A stretch of DNA of 64,000 bases from Pleurotus djamor (Eukaryota > Basidiomycota > Agaricomycetes > Agaricales > Pleurotaceae), in the NCBI GenBank assembly GCA_029747585.1, contig JAPEVF010000044.1:82740-146739 (forward strand), read 5' to 3'. This document shows, piece by piece, positions 1-14,303 of the stretch. The position numbers and the translations under genes are program-made. The stretch's first letter is position 1, and each line of letters starts with the position of its first letter. Below the pieces are notes generated by a model. That model ran no database searches, was not told where the DNA came from, and saw only the letters and a list, made by a program, of their open reading frames with translations.

Positions 1-3000
1 ATATATCGGACGATATTAATGAGGGGTTGAGTGTACGTATGACATCGGCGATCGGAGCGGATGCAAAAAAATCAAGCATCACTGAAGACACGGTCAAGCG
101 TCAAGTGCCCGGGGAAAACGACAGGTTCGGTTTTTCAAGGGGAAAGTGGCAGAGGAAGAGGGGAGGCCGAGAGGGGGAGGGGAGNACTCATATTGGCAAC
201 CGGGGACTCAGACATGCGACGACGTCGACCTGTCAACTTACTGTGCAAAGAGTCACCCCGGTCCGCCTCATGTCCTTGACATTTGGGAGAAAAAACATGG
301 CGAAATCACACCAACCGAATCCCCAAGGCTTTCGGCATGTCAGTTTGCAGTATACGTGGGGATGGGGTTGGAAGAATTACTTTGCAATGATATACCGACA
401 CCCATGGGAATCGTTGATGTGTGATGTTTCATCACTTTTGACCGCACAGTACGAGTCGAGTACATGAAAACCGAGGCCGTTTCCCTCTTCTCCTCCGGCA
501 ACCTAAGCATCGGACGATGACCACGGGGAATTTTTACTCATGTCGTTTTTCACGTCGCCACCTCCCTCAATACCTGTTCAATACTTCCCCCAATATTGCG
601 CCCCTCTGACGTCGGTGATCGGCACGGAAGTAAAATTTGATCAAGGGGTGTTATTAGGAGAGGAGGGCCAGGGGGAACTCCGTATCATATGGTTTTTTCG
701 CCTAGCAAGAGGTGGTTAACTCTGTGGGCTTACGCATAACCGACGTTCGATCCCCATTCTTTGTAGTAACACCTTGGAGTCAGTGTCAACCTGGTAATAT
801 ACGGCGAACATCGAAGGATTAGATAGAACTGCTACACCTTTGACTCCCCTTTGGAGGAATCGACCTCAATGCCCATAGCCCAGCGAAATCCGTGCGGAAG
901 GCCTCATACCCCAGACACTACTCCGGTGGAATGAGGCGAGAAACAGAAACATTGGGGAGAACAGAAGAATCACACACGCACACAAGGCGCGCATGCGTTG
1001 AAAAGAACCCCAGAAGAAAAAGGGGAAACGGACAGGCAGGAAGGCAAGGCAAAGGTTCATCACCAGAGAGATATGGATGGGGTCAATGCAGCAATAATGA
1101 GTGATAACATACGCGATCATCTGTTGATTCTTCCAGACGAAACGGAGTTTGCGGTCCGTTGCCTCATGTATTATAGACATCCAAGGGCAAGAGAACTTTG
1201 CACTTTACTCCGCCTATGAAGAATATGCACGCCACTTCAGTCGTCCATAAGGACATAATGCATCGTGTCCACTGCGAAGTAAAGTCAGCCACGGCGACCG
1301 GGCGAAAGACATCGATATTACCCATCAATCACAGTGATTGCAAGGCCAATGCAATGTTGCTGTTTGAGGGGGAGGGGGAGTCGAGACTGTTCAAGGGGAG
1401 AAAGCAGGCCGACGACTACTTAGCTTCGAGGGCCCTTATTGAATGGGGCGACTGGAGTGGTTATCAACAGCAAAGATAAAGGTAGAAGAATCACACACAC
1501 ATATACGAACGCGGAGGAGAAGGCAACCAAGGAATGTTCGATACAAAGAACCAGGCTAGATCTGGGGTACTAGGAGGGGCGCGGCGGCGGGGGAAGTGCG
1601 CACATCAACAAAGTGTCAGTTACTATAACGTACGGTTAGGGATGGGGCCAACGCTGGCCAATGCGATTATCATAACAGAGTGGTACTAGTAACGCACCAT
1701 CAAATGGTGATTCTTCGAGACAGAGACGGCGTTTACGGTTCTACAGACCGCGGTACCTCGAGACGCTGTACTCCCTTGATGCGTGCTAGGCACAAACCTT
1801 GCAGCCAACCACGTCGCGGACATGTGAGCAAGAAGACACCAACCAAGAAGACCAACCCACCTCCAAAATTTCCAACAGCGAAAACAAATTACAAGAACGA
1901 CCACTCTCCCGAAATACGCACACTCGAAGATATACCCCACCATGCAAACCTTGATCCACAACCTACGAAAAATCATACAAATGTCAGAAATGTCAAAACA
2001 TTGACATGTCAACCACTGGAAAATCACATACCTCCAGCTCATTTGGATGGGATGTCCGTTTGGTAGGTCAGTTGAGTTGCCGGCTTGCTTCGAACCCTTT
2101 TTCATGATCTGCGGTGGCTATACGGTGCGCTTGATCCTCGGATGTAAGTAGAAGCCGCCATATTCTCGAAGAAAGACTTGAGGAGATGCATGTAAAGGGA
2201 AGACAGTGGATGTTAGGTGATAGTATTTTCAAGCGAGAGCCTCAGTCGCGTGAGGGCCAATTCACTCAAAGGCGCCACTTCGGCCCGAGGACAAGAATGG
2301 ATGGAGGGATCTTACATCTTCTGTAAACGGTAAACAGACTCCATCCGTCTTAGAAAAATGCCAACACTGTACGACTCACTGTAAGTCACCGAAGACACGG
2401 AAAGAGCAAGAAATGAAGCGAAAAACAAAAGAGATAACGCCAGTCCAGGGACGAACGGCAATATTGCTACTACGTCATTATTGACGCGTTCCGGACCGAT
2501 AATCATGCTTGAAGAAAGCAACCATCCTCCGTGAACCCTTCCGCGGAACCTTCGAAAGGTTTATCCGGAATTCCTGCGGGACTAAAAGCGTCTTGGTCTC
2601 TCGGGTCTAAAAGGATGGACGACTTAGCTTTGTTAGGGCTGCTAAGCCTAGGTCTGATAGTGTTATCTGAAAAAGCCTAAAANTTTCAGGGAATAAGGGC
2701 GCCCGGTTGTTTTGGGGCGGACGGCGAGACAGGGAGGGACTTGGAGGTTTGTAAGGAATCAGGTTGGCGTCCCACAACGGAAGTACGGAAACACGGAAGG
2801 AGTGCGCCAAGCCTTGTCGATTACCGCTGTACCAAAAGCCGTATGCAAGTCGAAACATGCCAGCTCTTTCGTTCGATGCGCATCTCGTCACTTGAGTGGA
2901 TGCTACGAGGACGTGGCATCCTGCCTCCGACCGAGTGGTAACTGAACTGATCGTTTCTCCGTCGGAGCCTGTACGTATGAGAGACGATAAGAATAGCTAT

Positions 3001-4082
3001 TAGATGGAGTCTATTAGACGCGATAAAGTAACGTACTTATATAAGCCGTGGACATACGTAGTAGCTGGGACTCACCCGGTCGGTAGCCGGAAGTATTTGC
3101 TAAGGTGCTTCCTGTATCCATATGTCCAGAAGGTTAGGTAGGTATTTTCCGAGAAACGGAAATATGGTAAACCGCTCAGCGCCACAGATAGATGAAAGGG
3201 ACTTAGAAGCAACGAAACACTTACAGAGCACATAGCATAGAAACATATCAAAAAGACGTCAGAAGCAAACAACTACACGGCATTTCATGAACCCCGCCAT
3301 GATCGAGTCGTCTTATTTGTCTTTTGTCTTCTCTAATCTCTTTCGCCACAACCTGGGTGAAAGAGCACCTGGTTGACATGTCAGCACTGCTTTGATGGTT
3401 TGTTGATGGTGCCAGAGATCAAGGATTCTAAGACACAGCAAGACATACATCACTAACCACTGAGGCGTTAAGCTTCAAGGCCATCAAAATAAGGGTACAA
3501 TACCCTGCATTTGGGGTTCTTACTTGTGATGTGAGCGCTCTGTGTGTATGAACGTGAAGCTTCCATCTTCCATGCGGCTGAAACTATGCGAGCGTGGGTC
3601 AAGTTGACAACCACAACGTGTCTCCATTGAAGATTCCAACCAGGCGTACTGTTCGAGGGTTCGGTGTGATTGACCAGACCCTGGTACCGCTGGCGTTGGT
3701 TTTGATGAATGGCGCAGTGACCATATGCTCGTTCTCGGATAGAAAGGATACATTTTCTGATGGACTTCAACGAGGGACTTTGAAGGGTTATGAGCTTAGT
3801 GACACGATCGATTGGAGGCGCGGCTTCTGCAGGGAGCGTTACATGGAAAGCAATGAACTTGCTTGCTAAGATCATGTTTCACCTTCAGTAGTTCGGAGTG
3901 GGAAGGGAGAAAGGGGCTGAATAGGAAGCATGCGCTCGGGTCGCTCGGTTGATGCATCGAGAGGTAGCTCCACAAAAATGGTAATTCAATCGAGACAAAA
4001 GAACGAACACGAGATCCTCAATTCCGTACTGATGTTGATACAAAGGAACACGAACTATGAAGGTTGTCTTTGACAAATTAAT
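1..4082. other. Left-end stretch with no recognisable gene
   Basis: I read both strands and found only short open frames without family motifs or a convincing exon chain. The open stretch near 3594-3869 (plus) and its minus-strand counterpart at 3468-3875 are the longest, but neither resembles a family I know. Purine-rich tracts occur around 150-185 and 1370-1405. The stretch could be intergenic DNA, an eroded element, or hold a lineage-specific gene that cannot be seen without transcripts. Confidence 0.4.
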
Positions 4083-5945
<1,863 letters not shown>

Positions 5946-5993
5946 GAATGGTAAGACTGGGAGGTCTATGGGCTTTCCATGACAAAGGCTACC

Positions 5994-6001
5994 CTTTTAT
6001 A
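5994..6001 (-). promoter_or_regulatory. TATA box of the peroxidase gene
   Basis: TATAAAAG on the minus strand about 50 nt upstream of the peroxidase ATG, a typical position for a highly inducible secreted-enzyme gene. Seen directly; its function is inferred. Confidence 0.6.
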
Positions 6002-7340
6002 CGCGCAGAGGTAACGGTGCTATCCAATCGGCGACGAATTTGAGCTGTTGAACGAACCTCGAGTCCGAAAAGACATACAAAGCACTTTCCGAGCAGACGT
6101 GGACGTGAGAGGGAAGACAGTTTATTTACGGCTTTATCCCATCGGCTTGGTTAGAAAAAGAGCACAGGTGTGAATCCAAAATGCGCAGCGGGGGACAAAC
6201 AAACTCACAGTAGATGTACTAGGATGTATATCCAACCCTTTCTGTAGATGGGAATTATACCACTGTGGCAGGAGAGTTCACCAAAGGCCTTCAAGTGGCC
6301 CCAAAGGTACGGGTGCGATGTAAGCTATGTATTTGAACGTTTGAACTTCCATGGAGTAGGGTAGTCGGAGCGGCCAGTTACCGTGGTCGCGTTCAGTGCA
6401 TATTCTCGAAGGGTTGAGAATACTGGCATGTACACGCAGCAAATCTCTCTGGAGTTTAGATGGGAAAACCTCAGTGTTAGGATAAAACCCTCGGATTGGA
6501 GCTGGGGGGAGCGTTGAAATGTAATGGACTCGCTCTGATTGGATGGAGGACCCGGTCGTTGGAGACTCGAGGCATCAATACTTCAAGCCAAATCCATGTC
6601 TCCGGAATGCGTGGAAGATTATCAGAGTCATCCTGTAGCGAAAACATGCACAGGCAGACAGACAGACAGAATTACTTCGTTCAGGAACAAGGAATCGAAT
6701 GAGGGACACGGATGGAGACCTAAGAATGGACAATAAGCACAAGCCGAACTTGGATCAAAGATCCAGAGAATACTTAGCTTGTGCACACGACGATGCCGGC
6801 ATGCCGCACATCCTCCACGCTGATAACAGGATTGGAACGGACTGTCTAGCCATCGGGACCGAGTCACGGTTCCAAAGGTTTCGAGGGCTTAAGAAGTGCT
6901 TGCACGTCACACGTTTCTCGATGGGCTGAGTGACAAGCTAAGGATGTGCATCGACTTAGACAACAGAGACGACAGTGTGGATCGACGCTTTCCGCGAAGG
7001 TACACGGTAACCCAACGAAGTGGATGCTTGTGATCTGACGCTGAGGCACAGAGAAGTGATACTTCTTAGGCTTGCCGTCGGTTCCAGTGATCTGGGAGCC
7101 CTTCGCATTGACGATGACACTCCCTACCAGGAAGTTCGGGTAAATCCAAAACCGGGGTCGCGATGGATTTGAAAAATACTCATGGCCGCGTTGTCAGAGG
7201 ATGTTACAGAAATGCAAGTTGATCCACTGCAATTCATAGCGATACAAAATGGCGAAGGTATAAATATATTCCTAAATAGATAAACCAGATTGAGCCTGGC
7301 GTTGCGAAGCGAAGGACGACGGTTTACCTCAGTAGATAAA
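6002..7340. other. Intergenic, no gene seen
   Basis: Upstream region of the peroxidase and downstream region of the next minus-strand gene. It holds a short CAGA-type tetranucleotide run near 6654-6669 and only shadow-like open frames. It probably carries the peroxidase promoter, but I did not identify reliable metal- or stress-response elements. Confidence 0.4.
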
Positions 7341-9294
7341 TTATGATCGTCGTCCGCTCAACATTCCTAGCAATCCAGATACTACGTTAGACGGAGCGTG
7401 CTGCTGCGCATTTGAATTCAATGCCCCAGTATTGTGATGGGATTGATTTGGAGGAGGGGGTGGATGTTGCCCTTGCCATCCTTGACCGTAGCTGGGGTAT
7501 GATTGGTTGTAGTTTGGTTGTCCCGGTGGGTACGGCGGGCGTGGTGGTGGCGCATAAGCACCATAGAAACTCTGAGCATAATTCNGGGTTCGTGGCTTGC
7601 CAATTGGCGGGGGGTGCTGTGGTAGAGGAACTGGGTTTCGAGGATGCTTTGTGATGGCTTGATGAAGGACGAGATGAGGGCGGGCTTGATTTACTTGGTC
7701 GTGTAAGACGATTGGGCTTCGGGGCGTTTGCGGGAGGGGAGGTATCTTTGCTGGGACCGGCAACAGGTGGGGGTGTTTGAGCTATTCTCAAAGTCGCGAG
7801 GTGAGAGTATTATCATCACTGGAGGTAGCGATGCAGACCTTTGCGCTCCTCCTTCTGGCTCTTCTTCTCTTTCTTCTCCCGCTCTTTGCGCTCTTTGCGC
7901 TCCTTTTCTTCCTTTTTCTCCCTCTCCTTCCGCTCTTTCTCTTCCTGCTTACTCTCCTTCCCATGTTTATCTGGAAGCGACGATTTTGGCTGTAGTTCCG
8001 GCATAGGTATCTTGCTCATGTGAATCGTAAGGCTATTCGGGGGAGTGTACTTGTTCGAATTTGCCTTATCGTCGTCATCCAGTTTGATACGTCTCGGCCC
8101 CTTATTTACGGTCTTGATCGTATCATATAGAACATACTGATGGATCTCATCCTCGATGCCTAAGAAGCGGTTTAGTGAGAAGACTAGATTCTGTGGCGAA
8201 CCGGTATCACTCACCAGCCTTATGCCGGACCCGCTTAGTTTGTTCCATCACTTGCACGACCTTGGGAACCTGTTCGGCACCAGCTGAACGGATGGTAATG
8301 AAGAGGATGGCATCATCCTAATTGGTAGTTGTGAGTTTACGGAGCGTGGCAGCACAAGAGTGATATACGGACCTGCAGCAGCTGATGACAATATTCACCA
8401 TATTCCTCTATGGTACCCTCTTCTTCAACGGTCACCTCATTATATTCGCCTTTGATTGCCTGAATCTCAGCTATCCTATCCACTCCAGTCTTCGGGGCGG
8501 GTTTGGGTGGAGGAACAGGTGGGCCATCCGTGGCAGGCGGTGTCCCTTCAGAAACAGTCCGTCGCACACCAAACAACGAAGCTGACGGTGCTTCGGGGTC
8601 TTTGGGTGTATGATATGCCTCGTTCGCATCGTGGAACGTCAGCAAAGCCGTGAGCATCACAATCTCGAGGCCCTTCCTATCGTCGATGTCAAACCTGCCG
8701 AGGGTGTCACTTTTTATCCTAACAAACGACAGACTCATATGTTACTCACCGATTGAGGTTGTAATCCAATATCTGTATCGTAGATGTCTTCAACCGTCCA
8801 GCTGGCTCCTTCGTAACCGCGACCAGGACCGGAGGATCTGGTTTCCTCAGAAGGTAGCATTCTTCCCGCTTCCACTCAAACTCGTGTCTGAGATGAATGA
8901 TGAATTTGCCAGTGGTCGGCGATCAAGAAGCATCACTCACTCTCCCCACTTGAAGTTCCATCTAAACGATAACGTGCCCGTATACTTCAATTCCACAATC
9001 TGCGTAGGATTGCATAGTTCAAGCACCTTGGCTTTGCTCGTGCTTGCAGGTGCCGTGACCGTTATAAGGAGTGATTCAGACGAGGGATCTGCGAAATACG
9101 GTCACCTTGATGAAGTCAAGAGAAAGAAGTGCGAAATATATTTACACACCATAAACTTCGACCTTGTAACCCGAATCCGGCACCCGCTGTTTCCGATAAT
9201 GCATAACGCCCGCTGGGTCGACTAGATCGATTACATTTGGGTCATCTTTGTTGGGTGTCACCACCAAGGTGAACAAGTTCTTGTCCAAGCTCAT
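7341..9294 (-). CDS. Conserved basidiomycete protein, possible tubby C-terminal-like domain
   Basis: The start MSLDKNLFTLVVTPNKDD leads into a roughly 180-residue conserved part spread over several exons, with WKFKWGE, HEFEWKREECYLLRKPDPP and RKGLEIVMLTALLTFHD. This resembles fungal proteins annotated as tubby C-terminal/LURP-like beta-barrels; I recall the family pattern but cannot verify it here. A Pro-rich linker follows, then a Lys/Glu-rich coiled stretch of EKERKERE-type repeats around 7825-7945. The tail is rich in Pro, Tyr, Gln and Asn and ends GLLGMLSGRRS. The Lys/Glu run and disordered tail suggest a scaffold or nucleic-acid-associated role, but no function is assigned. One N (7585) falls in the tail. 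The gene lies tail-to-head with TUL1, about 250 nt apart. Confidence 0.75.
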
Positions 9295-9547
9295 GAATCG
9301 AAGAGATGATGGAAATGGTAGAGTGACAAGTGGTCTGTCCAGACCACTGTCGACGGAGGTATATAATGTACCTAGCACAGCCACGATACTTGTTGAAACT
9401 GCGGGGCGGTCGCGAAATGCCTTCCATTCACACTGCGGCTCTAAGGCCGAGATGAAACATGAGTCCAAGAAAATCATCCATCCTGTAGTACATGCGCTAG
9501 TAGCAAGAATTGTATAAATACCAAAGCAAAGCAACTGGATCAAAGAA

Positions 9548-12500
9548 TCAGAGCGGCGGTAGTGGTCGTCGACATTGAGGACAAATGTTCTGGAGTTCGC
9601 AAAGTAAGTAAGGGGAGAGCATGCGAAGAAATAAGTCTGATTACCTTGATGGCGAGCCACTGCGGATAGAAGCAAGAGTCAATCAGAGGATAGCATGGAG
9701 ACGGACAGCATCACACTCACTTTCTCCAGACACTCCGTATGCTACCCACGACGACATCAGCACAGTCACGAAGGACTGGAGTTGGCGGATAACTCACAAA
9801 TAGATGATGACACGGTGCAAGACTGTACGTCTTTCTTGCATTGGCCTGACCCCCTACAACCCTCTTCTGCATCGCACTCAAGAAGCCCGTAGTACGCGCC
9901 TTGACTTGAGATCGGCTCGACAAAAGGGAAGCAGATTCCCGCTCAAGTTTGTCTTCGGGATGCCTCTGCAGCGTAGGATCCACGAGAATGGCATCCATAC
10001 AGATGGCACAATCACCCAGAGTTTGTTCAGGCGATTCCGTGTCGGGAAGAGGAAGGATTGGGTGGTAGTCGTAAACATTGGACTTCTTGAACTGTTAGGG
10101 TTACGTCAGAACAAAGGTGCGGACGCTCGAGAAGTACGAGGCATACCCGCGACGGAAGGAAAAAGTCGGGGCCAAATCGTTCTTGAAGTAATAGGACGGC
10201 AACCTGGGCAAACATGAAAAGAGCAACAAACCACATCTTGGCTAAAACGTCGTCCATCAAAACGGGCAGCAGCGCGTGGATTAGGACACTCACGTCGCGG
10301 TCTAACTTCGAGTACATTCTTCGGACACGCGAAGAAATCTAGGACGAGAAACAGTGAGCGTCAGCACTAACGCTAAATGGCAAAGGATCCTACACATCGC
10401 CAGATACAACCTGCAAGCCGTGGTCCCAATGAGATACGACGCAGTCAACCCACTAGCTCGTCCCCTTATCGCAGAACGCGCGATTTGGGGCAGCCAGATG
10501 GATGAATAGGTCAAAGCGACATAGACCACCCCCATAGTCGGCGACAGAATGACCCTAACCAATACAATCAAAAATAGGAATAACGCCAGCCCTACGTATG
10601 CATGATTAGTACCGTAACATAGCTGTTCCGAGGCGATTATATACGCACAAACTTTGATTTGAGGGTCAGAAGTGATAAACTGCCAGAATAGACGGACTCC
10701 CGACACCTGATTCGCGGGTACTGGGGCAGCAGGTGTTGGGGTTGTTGTTGGAGTATTGTTGGCTGGAGGTTGAAGTGTCGGGGTAGGGGGCGCAGGTGCG
10801 GCATTTATCAGGGGAGGTGGAGTGATGGTAGTAGTCGCCACATTATCTTCAGGCAATTGTACTTGATAGACCAGAACAGCGAATTGCTTGATTCCAGAGA
10901 ATCAGAGACAAGCGACACTTCGAATAACGAATAGACTTACGCCCTCGTGGACGAAGATTATACACGCCAAAAAGGCAGGGGCAACCAAGGACATCGACGC
11001 TCGGCCTTCGAAGAGGATGGAAAAAGTTATATGACAAGCGAAAGACAGAGAGTCGAGTGTCGTTTGGATGAGTAGTGTCCACCGGGAGACTTTGGAAATA
11101 CCGGATGGAGTGCGACTGACTTCCATCTGCTTCATCAAGAGGATCAACATGACGAGATAGGCGATTGCAGCAGTACCAGCATCTAACGAGGAGTCAGTTT
11201 TGCAGATGGCTGTTATGATTGCGACCATACGAACATGCTGTGACTTTACGGAAGTGATAGCGGAAGCTAGGACGGTACATCAGAGGAGGATCTTGTCATA
11301 TCCAAGGGAATTACAAACCGGAGGCCTTCAGCACCAGCAGTATGGTACATGATACCACAATCCTTGCTTAGGAACATGACGTCGAGTGCTATCTTGGGAG
11401 GAGTTACGGTCCATGCTCCGGTAGGATTCTGAATCTCCTCTTCTAGCTCGTTCATCAGTTGCTGAGGAACGGGGACCGGGGCTAACTGAGCTTGAAACGT
11501 GAACGAGCAGTTGGTCTTCGGCACATGGTCTGGAAACAATGAGTCGAACACACACGACAGGAGGGTAGTCAACACACCTGGATCGGGAGCGTCGGGGTCA
11601 ACCACAATATTGCCGTCATCTATCAATTGCTGGAGTTTCTTCGTCCGTGCTAGCATTTCAGGCTCGACGATATCCGCGGTAGCGTTCATGTACAGTTCCG
11701 GGACAAGAGAGGGAAGAAGGCGGATATCAATCTGTCGTCTTCACATATTTGTGAGCGAAGCCGAGTCGAGACACCGCAGACACGACGCACCCATTAGGTA
11801 GCGCAAATCCATAGAACGAGCCGTTGGGTATAAAATGGACCGCCTCGAATTCCATGTGCAACTGCTCTGCACTGTTCTCATCCGTAAACTCGACTCTGCC
11901 CTAGATCCACTTAGCTTCCAATTGGTACAAGGTAGCAAGAGAACAGACATACATGAACAAGCGCGATATCTGGGTTGAGGGGGACATTGGTTTCCGGATG
12001 GATGGAAGGTTTCTCGCCGAGACTGAGCTTCACCTTGTCCGATGCCGTCCAATTCCAAGTTCCTGCCCTCTCTATTGCTTCAGTGGTGTTGAGATCGGTG
12101 ACATACGCGACAGCCGATGATTTCCAGCGAACAACCTGGCTGGCCAAGCTGGGCATAGTGATATTGTAGGCCGTTCCGTCGCCATGTAGGAATCCAGTGA
12201 TGTTGGGGTAGTAAGATGACCACATCGTATTCTGAGCCTCTCCTGGCCGTAGGAATGATTCAACCAACGGTTGGACTGTAGAGTCGACGCTGGGCTTGTC
12301 GAATTATCAGCATGTTGGCGATTTACCTTGTCCACTGAAGGTCACACTTACCATTGTAAAATTCGATTCAGTCCCATTTCTCCAAGCAGTAAAGTTAGAA
12401 AGCTGATATGATAGCGATGAAAGGGCATCCTGGTACTGATGTCTGGCCAGAAACTCGTCACCGCTATGATTCGTGAGCATGAAGAGGAGAAAGCTGATGA

Positions 12501-12588
12501 AGAGGAACGAGGGAACTGAGCTCCTCTGTCGCGGTCGGCCAGTCAAATTATTCGTATCGTCATTTTGAGGCGTATCGTCCGCTGGCAT
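9548..12588 (-). CDS. TUL1: DSC/TUL1-type transmembrane RING E3 ubiquitin ligase
   Basis: Golgi/endosome-localised E3 ligase that marks membrane proteins for degradation and, in some fungi, cleaves SREBP as the DSC complex. The N-terminus MPADDTPQNDDTNN precedes a transmembrane segment (SFLFISFLLFML). A large luminal domain with N-glycosylation sites follows, then several membrane helices in the 10.3-11.3 kb exons. The C-terminus is a RING: CAICMDAI, a long insert, YSLAPCHHLF, HTECLEK, WLAIK, NICPQCRRPLPPL and stop. The RING is split over tiny exons: HTECLEK is a 21-nt exon (9721-9741) and WLAIK a 15-nt exon (9645-9659). Architecture and RING spacing match Tul1. Middle exon borders are approximate. 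Confidence 0.9.
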
Positions 12589-13047
12589 ACCTGTAGAATG
12601 CACACAGAGGCAGCACCAGGAAGGGATGGTCTGTGCGCAGCTCGGGCGACTGGGCAGACAGGAGAACATCAGTCATGTGATAAAGAGTTCTCACGGTCAA
12701 CGCGCTCAGGACGACGCGCGCGTCGTCGTCCAACCTACCAAAGATTGCGGAGGCTTCAGCCTTCAATTTGTGCATTGTAGCGGTAGGAACAATTGAACTA
12801 AGTTGTTCACAGACGGCATAGCTCCAAGGTCGGAGCCGCGCCAGCCTGTACAACGAAGTAATCGCATAGATGGTAATAGGGAGTTTGAGAGTTTGCGAGG
12901 AGACGTGGTACGGTCGCCTACGCGTGTGGGAAACAAACAGCTCACATGTGTATCACATGATTGTCAAGTGTGCGCGTGGTTTTCAACGCGTGCGCGTGCG
13001 AAATAATATTTTTACAATCGGTACAGCATACACTTATATCTCATCGA
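12589..13047 (-). other. Short intergenic region with an unassigned open frame
   Basis: Between TUL1 and the divergent NNF1. The minus strand has an open frame at about 12590-12905 reading ITSLYRLARLRPWSYAV and PTATMHKLKAEASAIFGRL. It looks protein-like but has no in-frame ATG, no known motif, and runs into the TUL1 start. It may be the 5' end of a longer TUL1 transcript, a small gene whose first exon I cannot place, or chance. GCGTG-rich repeats occur near 12970-13000. Confidence 0.25.
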
Positions 13048-13841
13048 ATGAGCGGTTCTCGACGTTGGACACATTTTCACTCTGCACTGCAGCTGGCTTT
13101 GCAAAGGTCCGCTCACAAATGGACGTGCGTACCCGATTTGATCGTTGTCGAGTCTGATTCGTTGATATACGCCTAGTTTTGAGGACTTTACAGAGTGCTT
13201 CCCTTTATACGTTGATGAGGAGAAGAACGGCTCCTCTGCTGTCTTCAACGCGATATCTGGACACATGGAGTCTCAAATACACGTCAGGACTTCTAGAAGC
13301 TCATCTACGCGTCGTTTGTACTAACCCGCCTGAGCAGGCAGACCTCGACGAACTCTTTGCAAAGTATGGCGTTCAAGAGAACATAGATATTCTCCACGCG
13401 ATTATAAGCGAGGCGAAAGATCGAAAACAGCGGGGTGAAATACGAAATGACGTGTGGAGGCAAGATCTTGAGCCACATAACGCTGTCAGTGCGCGTACCG
13501 TCCCCAGCCTCGACTCCGCAGCAAAACGATTAGAGGAACTCTTGGCCGAGGTACGCCTGTCCCTGCCCTCTCGCCGCGCTGACTTAACGTTTATGTGCTC
13601 TAGGAAGAACAGGCTTGTATAGAACTTCAAGCAGAGTTACAACAGAATGCCGACTTAAAACAGCAGGAGAACGAACAAGCCGACGCGTTGCTCGATAAGA
13701 TGCATCGAGTAAGCCCTCGTCCATCCTCACCGCTCGTCATTGACCCCATTTTTTGAGATAAATTCGGCATCCTCATCAATCCCCCTGGCAGATATCGAGA
13801 GTTGGGCTATTCAGAAGGCCGAGTCATTAAAGTCTACATGA
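13048..13841 (+). CDS. NNF1: Kinetochore MIND/Mis12-complex subunit Nnf1-like
   Basis: Small coiled-coil subunit of the MIND (Mis12) complex that links centromeric chromatin to the outer kinetochore. Exon 1 encodes MSGSRRWTHFHSALQLALQR and SAHKWT. After a short intron, exon 2 gives FEDFTECFPLYVDEEKNG. Later exons give ADLDELFAKYGVQENIDILH and a Glu/Gln-rich helical C-terminus with EEQACIELQAELQQN. The FEDFTECFP-type N-terminal block and the ENIDILH helix are what I recognise from basidiomycete Nnf1/PMF1 proteins. The exact 3' acceptor is uncertain: the last exon can be read in two frames, ending at 13830 or 13841. NNF1 is divergent from TUL1. Confidence 0.75.
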
Positions 13842-13924
13842 GCTTCCCACTGTATGTCTCGACTCTCTCCCCAATACTCTCAAAGCGAACGATGGTTACA
13901 TACTCCGGGCGTCTGACGTTCAAG

Positions 13925-13997
13925 TCCTCGTTGGCTCAGTTGGTAGAGCGCCTCACTAGTAATGAGGAGGTCAGTCGTTCAAATCGGCTACGAGGAA
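13925..13997 (+). tRNA. tRNA-Thr (anticodon AGU), intronless copy
   Basis: A 73-nt perfect cloverleaf. The acceptor stem TCCTCGT pairs with ACGAGGA. The D stem is GCTC/GAGC, the anticodon stem CCTCA/TGAGG with loop CTAGTAA (anticodon AGT in DNA), and the T stem AGTCG/CGGCT with one G-T pair and loop TTCAAAT. The discriminator base is A. A T5 pol III terminator follows at 14009-14013. All parts were checked base by base. Confidence 0.96.
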
Positions 13998-14181
13998 GTC
14001 GGTTTCTCTTTTTGCCTTCTTCTATAGTTGGCATTCTTGAACTTTTCGGGCATCCGGGACTGTCGCACTCGTTGCCTCGATAAACGTTCCTTACTTTCAC
14101 TGCGAAGATGTACCTCCCCAATACGCAAGGAGGGACAGCCGTTCCATCATCCATGATGACAGGGACTTCGCAAAGTTTGTA

Positions 14182-14258
14182 TCCTCGTTGGCTCAGTTGG
14201 TAGAGCGCCTCACTAGTACGCTATGAGGAGGTCAGTCGTTCAAATCGGCTACGAGGAA
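14182..14258 (+). tRNA. tRNA-Thr (anticodon AGU) with 4-nt insertion at position 37/38
   Basis: Identical to the copy about 260 nt upstream except for four extra bases, CGCT (14219-14222), placed after the A at tRNA position 37. That is the canonical site of eukaryotic nuclear tRNA introns. All stems are intact and a T4 run follows at 14272-14275. It is either a functional gene with an exceptionally short intron or a copy damaged by a 4-nt insertion that happens to hit the intron site. Confidence 0.9.
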
Positions 14259-14303
14259 GTGCTTTAGCCAGTTTTCGCTGGTCATATTTTATCTCCAACC
14301 TCT

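Noticed and set aside
714..778. tRNA-like TTCGATCCC sequence near the left end
   Set aside because: The T-stem does not pair and no matching acceptor or anticodon stem is present.
6654..6669. CAGA run as a functional repeat or CRISPR-like array
   Set aside because: A four-unit simple repeat with no spacers; ordinary microsatellite.
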